Part shown: positions 49,771 through 61,428 of the stretch, one piece after another
Layout: every line of letters begins with the position of its first letter
Position numbering within the stretch: the first letter of the stretch is position 1
DNA from: Metopolophium dirhodum
Taxonomy: Eukaryota; Arthropoda; Insecta; Hemiptera; Aphididae
NCBI RefSeq assembly: GCF_019925205.1
Contig: NC_083560.1
Location: 152,170,758-152,234,757 of the forward strand
DNA: 64,000 bases
Direction: 5' to 3'
Program-made: the position numbers and the translations under genes
Notes under the pieces: generated by a model
Databases searched by the model: none
What the model was told of the DNA's origin: nothing
Seen by the model: the letters and a program-made list of their open reading frames with translations, nothing else

Positions 49771-51502
49771 GTTGTTGATGAATAAGACTTCAGACAATTG
49801 CAAATACATTAGTCAACTATAGATAGATTAGTTGTACGCAAAACTAGAATTTAGAAGTCAATAAATACGTTGATATTAACATTATTCATTGTTGGCGTAC
49901 ATCATTTCAAATTAAAAAAAAAACATAATATGTTGATGAAGAAGACTTCAGACAATTGCAAATACATTTATCCATTATAAATTAACTAGATGTTCAGAAA
50001 ACTAGAATTTAGAACTCAATTATTACGTTAATAAAACATTTTTCATTGATGGGGTAAATCATTTCAAATAAAAAAAACACATAAGTTGTTGTTGAATAAG
50101 ACTTCAGACAATTGCAAATACATTAGTCACCTATAGATAGATTAGTTGTACGCAAAACTAGAATTTAGAAGTCAATAAATACGTTGATACTAACATTATT
50201 CATTGTTGGGGTACATCATTTCAAATTAAAAAAAAAACATAATTATGTTGATGAAGAAGACTTCAGACAATTGCAAATACATTTATCCACTATAAATTAA
50301 CTAGATGTTCAGAAAACTAGAATTTAGAACTCAATTATTACGTTAATAAAACATTTTTCATTGATGGGGTAAATCATTTCAAATAAAAAAAACACATAAG
50401 TTGTTGTTGAATAAGACTTCAGACAATTGCAAATACATTACTCACCTATAGATAGATTAGTTGTACGCAAAACTAGAATTTAGAAGTCAATAAATACGTT
50501 GATATTAACATTATTCATTGTTGGGGTACATCATTTCAAATTAAAAAAAAAACATAATATGTTGATGAATAAGACTTCAGACAATTGCAAATACATTTAT
50601 CCACTATACATAAACTAGATGATCAGAAAAACCAGAATTTAAAACTCAAAAATTACGTTAATATTAACATTTTTCATTGATGGGGTAAATCATTTCAAAT
50701 AAAAAAAACACATAAGTTGTTGTTGAATAAGACTTCAGACAATTGCAAATACATTAGTCACCTATAGATAGATTAGTTGTACGCAAAACTAGAATTTAGA
50801 AGTCAATAAATACGTTGATATTAACATTATTCATTGTTGGCGTACATCATTTCAAATTAAAAAAAAAACATAATATGTTGATGAAGAAGACTTCAGACAA
50901 TTGCAAGTACATTTATCCATTATAAATTAACTAGATGTTCAGAAAACTAGAATTTAGAACTCAATTATTACGTTAATAAAACATTTTTCATTGATGGGGT
51001 AAATCATTTCAAATAAAAAAAACACATAAGTTGTTGTTGAATAAGACTTCAGACAATTGCAAATACATTAGTCACCTATAGATAGATTAGTTGTACGCAA
51101 AACTAGAATTTAGAAGTCAATAATTACGTTAATATTAACGTTATTCATTGTTGGGGTACATCATTTCAAATTAAAAAAAAAACATAAGTTGTTGTTAAAT
51201 AAGACTTCAGACAATTGAAAATACATTTATCCACAATAAATTAACTAGATATTCAGAAAACTAGAATTTAGAACTCAATTATTACGTTAGTCTTAACATT
51301 TTTCATTGATGGGGTAAATCATTTCAAATAAAAAAAACACATAAGTTGTTGTTGAATAAGACTTCAGGTAATTGCAAATACATTTATCTACTATACATAA
51401 ACTAGATGATCAGAAAAACCAGAATTTAAAACTCAAAAATTACGTTAATATTAACATTTTTCATTGATGGGGTAAATCATTTCAAATAAAAAAAACACAT
51501 AA
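49771..51502 (+). repeat. HOR block 32: 11-mer, copy of block 29, 1732 bp
   Basis: Order A2-Bt-C1-Bx-O-E2-Cg-Bt-N-K-E with gcaagtac in the second Bt, at exactly the offset of 4566 bp from block 29. Confidence 0.94.
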
Positions 51503-53865
51503 GTTGTTGATGAATAAGACTTCAGACAATTGCAAATACATTAGTCAACTATAGATAGATTAGTTGTACGCAAAACTAGAATTTAGAAGTCAATAAATAC
51601 GTTGATATTAACATTATTCATTGTTGGCGTACATCATTTCAAATTAAAAAAAAAACATAATATGTTGATGAAGAAGACTTCAGACAATTGCAAATACATT
51701 TATCCATTATAAATTAACTAGATGTTCAGAAAACTAGAATTTAGAACTCAATTATTACGTTAATAAAACATTTTTCATTGATGGGGTAAATCATTTCAAA
51801 TAAAAAAAAACACATAAGTTGTTGTTGAATAAGACTTCAGACAATTGCAAATACATTAGTCACCTATAGATAGATTAGTTGTACGCAAAACTAGAATTTA
51901 GAAGTCAATAAATACGTTGATACTAACATTATTCATTGTTGGGGTACATCATTTCAAATTAAAAAAAAAACATAATATGTTGATGAATAAGACTTCAGAC
52001 AATTGCAAATACATTTATCCACTATACATAAACTAGATGATCAGAAAAACCAGAATTTAAAACTCAAAAATTACGTTAATATTAACATTTTTCATTGATG
52101 GGGTAAATCATTTCAAATAAAAAAAACACATAAGTTGTTGTTGAATAAGACTTCAGACAATTGCAAATACATTAGTCACCTATAGATAGATTAGTTGTAC
52201 GCAAAACTAGAATTTAGAAGTCAATAAATACGTTGATATTAACATTATTCATTGTTGGCGTACATCATTTCAAATTAAAAAAAAAACATAATATGTTGAT
52301 GAAGAAGACTTCAGACAATTGCAAATACATTTATCCATTATAAATTAACTAGATGTTCAGAAAACTAGAATTTAGAACTCAATTATTACGTTAATAAAAC
52401 ATTTTTCATTGATGGGGTAAATCATTTCAAATAAAAAAAACACATAAGTTGTTGTTGAATAAGACTTCAGACAATTGCAAATACATTAGTCACCTATAGA
52501 TAGATTAGTTGTACGCAAAACTAGAATTTAGAAGTCAATAAATACGTTGATACTAACATTATTCATTGTTGGGGTACATCATTTCAAATTAAAAAAAAAA
52601 CATAATTATGTTGATGAAGAAGACTTCAGACAATTGCAAATACATTTATCCACTATAAATTAACTAGATGTTCAGAAAACTAGAATTTAGAACTCAATTA
52701 TTACGTTAATAAAACATTTTTCATTGATGGGGTAAATCATTTCAAATAAAAAAAACACATAAGTTGTTGTTGAATAAGACTTCAGACAATTGCAAATACA
52801 TTACTCACCTATAGATAGATTAGTTGTACGCAAAACTAGAATTTAGAAGTCAATAAATACGTTGATATTAACATTATTCATTGTTGGGGTACATCATTTC
52901 AAATTAAAAAAAAAACATAATATGTTGATGAATAAGACTTCAGACAATTGCAAATACATTTATCCACTATACATAAACTAGATGATCAGAAAAACCAGAA
53001 TTTAAAACTCAAAAATTACGTTAATATTAACATTTTTCATTGATGGGGTAAATCATTTCAAATAAAAAAAACACATAAGTTGTTGTTGAATAAGACTTCA
53101 GACAATTGCAAATACATTAGTCACCTATAGATAGATTAGTTGTACGCAAAACTAGAATTTAGAAGTCAATAAATACGTTGATATTAACATTATTCATTGT
53201 TGGCGTACATCATTTCAAATTAAAAAAAAAACATAATATGTTGATGAAGAAGACTTCAGACAATTGCAAATACATTTATCCATTATAAATTAACTAGATG
53301 TTCAGAAAACTAGAATTTAGAACTCAATTATTACGTTAATAAAACATTTTTCATTGATGGGGTAAATCATTTCAAATAAAAAAAACACATAAGTTGTTGT
53401 TGAATAAGACTTCAGACAATTGCAAATACATTAGTCACCTATAGATAGATTAGTTGTACGCAAAACTAGAATTTAGAAGTCAATAATTACGTTAATATTA
53501 ACGTTATTCATTGTTGGGGTACATCATTTCAAATTAAAAAAAAAACATAAGTTGTTGTTAAATAAGACTTCAGACAATTGAAAATACATTTATCCACAAT
53601 AAATTAACTAGATATTCAGAAAACTAGAATTTAGAACTCAATTATTACGTTAGTCTTAACATTTTTCATTGATGGGGTAAATCATTTCAAATAAAAAAAA
53701 CACATAAGTTGTTGTTGAATAAGACTTCAGGTAATTGCAAATACATTTATCTACTATACATAAACTAGATGATCAGAAAAACCAGAATTTAAAACTCAAA
53801 AATTACGTTAATATTAACATTTTTCATTAATGGGGTAAATCATTTCAAATAAAAAAAACACATAA
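51503..53865 (+). repeat. HOR block 33: 15-mer, 2363 bp
   Basis: Order A2-Bt-C1-E2-Cg-Bt-C1-Bx-O-E2-Cg-Bt-N-K-E. The first six monomers match the start of block 30 at the 4566-bp offset; the rest resembles block 29. So the super-repeat continues here but crosses over after Cg-Bt. E has cattaatgggg (about 53,826). Confidence 0.93.
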
Positions 53866-56800
53866 GTTGTTGATGAATAAGACTTCAGACAATTGCAAAT
53901 ACATTAGTCAACTATAGATAGATTAGTTGTACGCAAAACTAGAATTTAGAAGTCAATAAATACGTTGATATTAACATTATTCATTGTTGGCGTACATCAT
54001 TTCAAATTAAAAAAAAAACATAATATGTTGATGAAGAAGACTTCAGACAATTGCAAATATATTAGTCACCTATAGATAGATTAGTTGTACGCAAAACTAG
54101 AATTTAGAACTCAATTATTACGTTAATAAAACATTTTTCATTGATGGGGTAAATCATTTCAAATAAAAAAAACACATAAGTTGTTGTTGAATAAGACTTC
54201 AGACAATTGCAAATATATTAGTCACCTATAGATAGATTAGTTGTACGCAAAACTAGAATTTAGAAGTCAATAAATACGTTGATACTAACATTATTCATTG
54301 TTGGGGTACATCATTTCAAATTAAAAAAAAAACATAATTATGTTGATGAAGAAGACTTCAGACAATTGCAAATACATTTATCCACTATAAATTAACTAGA
54401 TGTTCAGAAAACTAGAATTTAGAACTCAATTATTACGTTAATAAAACATTTTTCATTGATGGGGTAAATCATTTCAAATAAAAAAAACACATAAGTTGTT
54501 GTTGAATAAGACTTCAGACAATTGCAAATACATTACTCACCTATAGATAGATTAGTTGTACGCAAAACTAGAATTTAGAAGTCAATAAATACGTTGATAT
54601 TAACATTATTCATTGTTGGGGTACATCATTTCAAATTAAAAAAAAAAACATAATATGTTGATGAATAAGACTTCAGACAATTGCAAATACATTTATCCAC
54701 TATAAATTAACTAGATGTTCAGAAAACTAGAATTTAGAACTCAATATTAACGCTTATATGGACAATTTTTAGTCTTGGATTCCATAATTTCAAATTTATA
54801 AAAAACATATTAAGTTGATGAATAAGACTTTAGTCAATTGCAAATAAATTAGTCACCTATAGATAGATTAGTTGTACGCAAAACTAGAATTTAGAAGTCA
54901 ATAAATATTTTGATATTAACATTTTCATTGTTGGGGTACAACATTTCAAATTAAAAAAAAACATAATTTGTTGACGAATAAGACTTCAGACAATTGCAAA
55001 TACATTAGTCACCTTTAGTTAGATTAGTTGTACGCAAAACTAGAATTTAGAAGTCAATAATTACGTTAATATTAACGTTATTCATTGTTGGGTTACATCA
55101 TTTCAAATTAAAAAAAAAACATTATATGTTGATGAAGAAGACTTCAGACAATTGCAAATACATTTATCCACTATAAATTAACTAGATGTTCAGAAAACTA
55201 GAATTTAGAATTCAATTATTACGTTAATATTAACATTTTTCATTGATGAGGTAAATCATTTCAAATAAAAAAAACACATAAGTTGTTGTTGAATAAGACT
55301 TCAGGCAATTGCAAATACATTAGTCACCTATAGATAGATTAGTTGTACGCAAAACTAGAATTTAGAAGTCAATAATTACGTTAATATTAACGTTATTCAT
55401 TGTTGGGGTACATCATTTCAAATTAAAAAAAAAACATAATATGTTGATGAAGAAGACTTCAGACAATTGCAAATACATTTATCCATTATAAATTAACTAG
55501 ATGTTCAGAAAACTAGAATTTAGAACTCAATTATTACGTTAATAAAACATTTTTCATTGATGGGGTAAATCATTTCAAATAAAAAAAACACATAAGTTGT
55601 TGTTGAATAAGACTTCAGACAATTGCAAATATATTAGTCACCTATAGATAGATTAGTTGTACGCAAAACTAGAATTTAGAAGTCAATAAATACGTTGATA
55701 CTAACATTATTCATTGTTGGGGTACATCATTTCAAATTAAAAAAAAAACATAATTATGTTGATGAAGAAGACTTCAGACAATTGCAAATACATTTATCCA
55801 CTATAAATTAACTAGATGTTCAGAAAACTAGAATTTAGAACTCAATTATTACGTTAATAAAACATTTTTCATTGATGGGGTAAATCATTTCAAATAAAAA
55901 AAACACATAAGTTGTTGTTGAATAAGACTTCAGACAATTGCAAATACATTACTCACCTATAGATAGATTAGTTGTACGCAAAACTAGAATTTAGAAGTCA
56001 ATAAATACGTTGATATTAACATTATTCATTGTTGGGGTACATCATTTCAAATTAAAAAAAAAACATAATATGTTGATGAATAAGACTTCAGACAATTGCA
56101 AATACATTTATCCACTATACATAAACTAGATGATCAGAAAAACCAGAATTTAAAACTCAAAAATTACGTTAATATTAACATTTTTCATTGATGGGGTAAA
56201 TCATTTCAAATAAAAAAAAACACATAAGTTGTTGTTGAATAAGACTTCAGACAATTGCAAATACATTAGTCACCTATAGATAGATTAGTTGTACGCAAAA
56301 CTAGAATTTAGAAGTCAATAAATACGTTGATATTAACATTATTCATTGTTGGCGTACATCATTTCAAATTAAAAAAAAAACATAATATGTTGATGAAGAA
56401 GACTTCAGACAATTGCAAATACATTTATCCATTATAAATTAACTAGATGTTCAGAAAACTAGAATTTAGAAATCAATTATTACGTTAATAAAACATTTTT
56501 CATTGATGGGGTAAATCATTTCAAATAAAAAAAACACATAAGTTGTTGTTGAATAAGACTTCAGACAATTGCAAATACATTAGTCACCTATAGATAGATT
56601 AGTTGTACGCAAAACTAGAATTTAGAAGTCAATAAATACATTGATATTAACATTATTCATTGTTGGGGTACATCATTTCAAATTAAAAAAAAAACATAAT
56701 ATGTTGATGAAGAAGACTTCAGACAATTGCAAATACATTTATCCACTATAAATTAACTAGATGTTCAGAAAACTAGAATTTAGAACTCAATTATTACGTT

Positions 56801-57014
56801 AATAAAACATTTTTCATTGATGGGGTAAATCATTTCAAATAAAAAAAACACATAAGTTGTTGTTGAATAAGACTTCAGGTAATTGCAAATACATTTATCT
56901 ACTATACATAAACTAGATGATCAGAAAAACCAGAATTTAAAACTCAAAAATTACGTTAATATTAACATATTTCATTGATGGGGTAAATCATTTCAAATAA
57001 AAAAAAACACATAA
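53866..57014 (+). repeat. HOR block 34: 20-mer, 3149 bp
   Basis: Order A2-(alpha/beta chimera)-C1-Bx-O-H-I-J1-B3-N-Bt-C1-Bx-O-E2-Cg-Bt-C-B1-E. The H-I-J1-B3 cassette of zone 2 reappears inside a zone-3 context after a gap of about 15 kb. C1 copies at 54,180 and 55,596 share aaatatatt, as does the chimera. I has caaataaatt (about 54,841) and H has cttggattcc (about 54,774). Confidence 0.92.
54024..54179 (+). repeat. Chimeric monomer: alpha first half (aaatatatt), beta second half
   Basis: The head is beta-like (atgttgatgaagaag), the first half alpha with aaatatattagtc and gttgtacgcaaaactag, the second half beta (aactcaattattacg). The same aaatatatt occurs in the next monomer, suggesting that the first half was copied from it. 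Confidence 0.89.
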
Positions 57015-58118
57015 GTTGTTGATGAATAAGACTTCAGACAATTGCAAATACATTAGTCAACTATAGATAGATTAGTTGTACGCAAAACTAGAATTTAGAA
57101 GTCAATAAATACGTTGATATTAACATTATTCATTGTTGGCGTACATCATTTCAAATTAAAAAAAAAAACATAATATGTTGATGAAGAAGACTTCAGACAA
57201 TTGCAAATACATTAGTCACCTATAGATAGATTAGTTGTAGGCAAAACTAGAATTTAGAAGTCAATAAATATTTTGATATTAACATTTTCATTGTTGGGGT
57301 ACAACATTTCAAATTAAAAAAAAACATAATTTGTTGACGAATAAGACTTCAGACAATTGCAAATACATTAGTCACCTTTAGTTAGATTAGTTGTACGCAA
57401 AACTAGAATTTAGAAGTCAATAATTACGTTAATATTAACGTTATTCATTGTTGGGTTACATCATTTCAAATTAAAAAAAAAACATTATATGTTGATGAAG
57501 AAGACTTCAGACAATTGCAAATACATTTATCCACTATAAATTAACTAGATGTTCAGAAAACTAGAATTTAGAATTCAATTATTACGTTAATATTAACATT
57601 TTTCATTGATGAGGTAAATCATTTCAAATAAAAAAAACACATAAGTTGTTGTTGAATAAGACTTCAGGCAATTGCAAATACATTAGTCACCTATAGATAG
57701 ATTAGTTGTACGCAAAACTAGAATTTAGAAGTCCATAATTACGTTAATATTAACGTTATTCATTGTTGGGGTACATCATTTCAAATTAAAAAAAAAACAT
57801 AAGTTGTTGTTAAATAAGACTTCAGACAATTGAAAATACATTTATCCACAATAAAGTAACTAGATATTCAGAAAACTAGAATTTAGAACTCAATTATTAC
57901 GTTAGTCTTAACATTTTTCATTGATGGGGTAAATCATTTCAAATAAAAAAAACACATAAGTTGTTGTTGAATAAGACTTCAGGTAATTGCAAATACATTT
58001 ATCTACTATACATAAACTAGATGATCAGAAAAACCAGAATTTAAAACTCAAAAATTACGTTAATATTAACATATTTCATTGATGGGGTAAATCATTTCAA
58101 ATAAAAAAAAACACATAA
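57015..58118 (+). repeat. HOR block 35: 7-mer, 1104 bp
   Basis: Order A2-I2-J1-B3-N-K-E. A2 is joined directly to an I second half (I2). Private marks: gttgtaggcaaaac in I2, gaagtccataatt in N, aataaagtaac in K, and aacatatttc in E. Block 36 repeats all of them. Confidence 0.94.
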
Positions 58119-59221
58119 GTTGTTGATGAATAAGACTTCAGACAATTGCAAATACATTAGTCAACTATAGATAGATTAGTTGTACGCAAAACTAGAATTT
58201 AGAAGTCAATAAATACGTTGATATTAACATTATTCATTGTTGGCGTACATCATTTCAAATTAAAAAAAAAACATAATATGTTGATGAAGAAGACTTCAGA
58301 CAATTGCAAATACATTAGTCACCTATAGATAGATTAGTTGTAGGCAAAACTAGAATTTAGAAGTCAATAAATATTTTGATATTAACATTTTCATTGTTGG
58401 GGTACAACATTTCAAATTAAAAAAAAACATAATTTGTTGACGAATAAGACTTCAGACAATTGCAAATACATTAGTCACCTTTAGTTAGATTAGTTGTACG
58501 CAAAACTAGAATTTAGAAGTCAATAATTACGTTAATATTAACGTTATTCATTGTTGGGTTACATCATTTCAAATTAAAAAAAAAACATTATATGTTGATG
58601 AAGAAGACTTCAGACAATTGCAAATACATTTATCCACTATAAATTAACTAGATGTTCAGAAAACTAGAATTTAGAATTCAATTATTACGTTAATATTAAC
58701 ATTTTTCATTGATGAGGTAAATCATTTCAAATAAAAAAAACACATAAGTTGTTGTTGAATAAGACTTCAGGCAATTGCAAATACATTAGTCACCTATAGA
58801 TAGATTAGTTGTACGCAAAACTAGAATTTAGAAGTCCATAATTACGTTAATATTAACGTTATTCATTGTTGGGGTACATCATTTCAAATTAAAAAAAAAA
58901 CATAAGTTGTTGTTAAATAAGACTTCAGACAATTGAAAATACATTTATCCACAATAAAGTAACTAGATATTCAGAAAACTAGAATTTAGAACTCAATTAT
59001 TACGTTAGTCTTAACATTTTTCATTGATGGGGTAAATCATTTCAAATAAAAAAAACACATAAGTTGTTGTTGAATAAGACTTCAGGTAATTGCAAATACA
59101 TTTATCTACTATACATAAACTAGATGATCAGAAAAACCAGAATTTAAAACTCAAAAATTACGTTAATATTAACATATTTCATTGATGGGGTAAATCATTT
59201 CAAATAAAAAAAAACACATAA
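58119..59221 (+). repeat. HOR block 36: 7-mer, tandem copy of block 35, 1103 bp
   Basis: Same order and same private marks as block 35. The only differences I could see by eye are in A-run length. This looks like the youngest duplication in the window. Confidence 0.94.
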
Positions 59222-61428
59222 GTTGTTGATGAATAAGACTTCAGACAATTGCAAATACATTAGTCAACTATAGATAGATTAGTTGTACGCAAAACTAGAA
59301 TTTAGAAGTCAATAAATACGTTGATATTAACATTATTCATTGTTGGCGTACATCATTTCAAATTAAAAAAAAAACATAATATGTTGATGAAGAAGACTTC
59401 AGACAATTGCAAATACATTTATCCATTATAAATTAACTAGATGTTCAGAAAACTAGAATTTAGAACTCAATTATTACGTTAATAAAACATTTTTCATTGA
59501 TGGGGTAAATCATTTCAAATAAAAAAAACACATAAGTTGTTGTTGAATAAGACTTCAGACAATTGCAAATACATTAGTCACCTATAGATAGATTAGTTGT
59601 ACGCAAAACTAGAATTTAGAAGTCAATAAATACGTTGATACTAACATTATTCATTGTTGGGGTACATCATTTCAAATTAAAAAAAAAACATAATTATGTT
59701 GATGAAGAAGACTTCAGACAATTGCAAATACATTTATCCACTATAAATTAACTAGATGTTCAGAAAACTAGAATTTAGAACTCAATTATTACGTTAATAA
59801 AACATTTTTCATTGATGGGGTAAATCATTTCAAATAAAAAAAACACATAAGTTGTTGTTGAATAAGACTTCAGACAATTGCAAATACATTAGTCACCTAT
59901 AGATAGATTAGTTGTACGCAAAACTAGAATTTAGAAGTCAATAAATACGTTGATATTAACATTATTCATTGTTGGGGTACATCATTTCAAATTAAAAAAA
60001 AAACATAATATGTTGATGAAGAAGACTTCAGACAATTGCAAATACATTTATCCACTATAAATTAACTAGATGTTCAGAAAACTAGAATTTAGAACTCAAT
60101 TATTACGTTAATAAAACATTTTTCATTGATGGGGTAAATCATTTCAAATAAAAAAAACATATAAGTTGTTGTTGAATAAGACTTCAGACAATTGCAAATA
60201 CATTAGTCACCTATAGATAGATTAGTTGTACGCAAAACTAGAATTTAGAAGTCAATAAATACGTTGATATTAACATTATTCATTGTTGGGGTACATCATT
60301 TCAAATTAAAAAAAAAACATAATATGTTGATGAAGAAGACTTCAGACAATTGCAAATACATTTATCCACTATAAATTAACTAGATGTTCAGAAAACTAGA
60401 ATTTAGAACTCAATATTAACGCTTATATGGACAATTTTTAGTCTTGGGTTCCATAATTTCAAATTTATAAAAAACATATTAAGTTGATGAATAAGACTTT
60501 AGTCAATTGCAAATACATTAGTCACCTATAGATAGATTAGTTGTAGGCAAAACTAGAATTTAGAAGTCAATAAATATTTTGATATTAACATTTTCATTGT
60601 TGGGGTACAACATTTCAAATTAAAAAAAAACATAATTTGTTGACGAATAAGACTTCAGACAATTGCAAATACATTAGTCACCTTTAGTTAGATTAGTTGT
60701 ACGCAAAACTAGAATTTAGAAGTCAATAATTACGTTAATATTAACGTTATTCATTGTTGGGTTACATCATTTCAAATTAAAAAAAAAAACATTATATGTT
60801 GATGAAGAAGACTTCAGACAATTGCAAATACATTTATCCACTATAAATTAACTAGATGTTCAGAAAACTAGAATTTAGAATTCAATTATTACGTTAATAT
60901 TAACATTTTTCATTGATGAGGTAAATCATTTCAAATAAAAAAAAACACATAAGTTGTTGTTGAATAAGACTTCAGGCAATTGCAAATACATTAGTCACCT
61001 ATAGATAGATTAGTTGTACGCAAAACTAGAATTTAGAAGTCCATAATTACGTTAATATTAACGTTATTCATTGTTGGGGTACATCATTTCAAATTAAAAA
61101 AAAAAACATAAGTTGTTGTTAAATAAGACTTCAGACAATTGAAAATACATTTATCCACAATAAAGTAACTAGATATTCAGAAAACTAGAATTTAGAACTC
61201 AATTATTACGTTAGTCTTAACATTTTTCATTGATGGGGTAAATCATTTCAAATAAAAAAAAACACATAAGTTGTTGTTGAATAAGACTTCAGGTAATTGC
61301 AAATACATTTATCTACTATACATAAACTAGATGATCAGAAAAACCAGAATTTAAAACTCAAAAATTACGTTAATATTAACATATTTCATTGATGGGGTAA
61401 ATCATTTCAAATAAAAAAAAACACATAA
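59222..61428 (+). repeat. HOR block 37: 14-mer, 2207 bp
   Basis: Order A2-Bt-C1-Bx-C1-B1-C1-H-I2-J1-B3-N-K-E. From I2 to E it carries the same private marks as blocks 35 and 36 (gtaggc, gtccataatt, aaagtaac, acatatttc), but here I2 has its full I opening core and follows H. It is the probable donor context for blocks 35-36. B1 has acatataag (about 60,158). Confidence 0.93.

Larger units (their letters stand above)
43789..52447 (+). repeat. 4566-bp super-repeat (blocks 28-30 and 31-33)
   Basis: Anchors 43,804/48,370, 45,220/49,786, 46,323/50,889 and 46,952/51,518 all differ by 4566 bp. The private gcaagtac and the ggcg form of O recur at the same offset. The match extends into block 33 up to its first Cg-Bt and then diverges in monomer order. 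Confidence 0.92.
57015..59221 (+). repeat. 1104-bp tandem duplication (blocks 35 and 36)
   Basis: Seven monomers repeated with all four private marks; the visible differences are in A-run length only. Confidence 0.93.
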
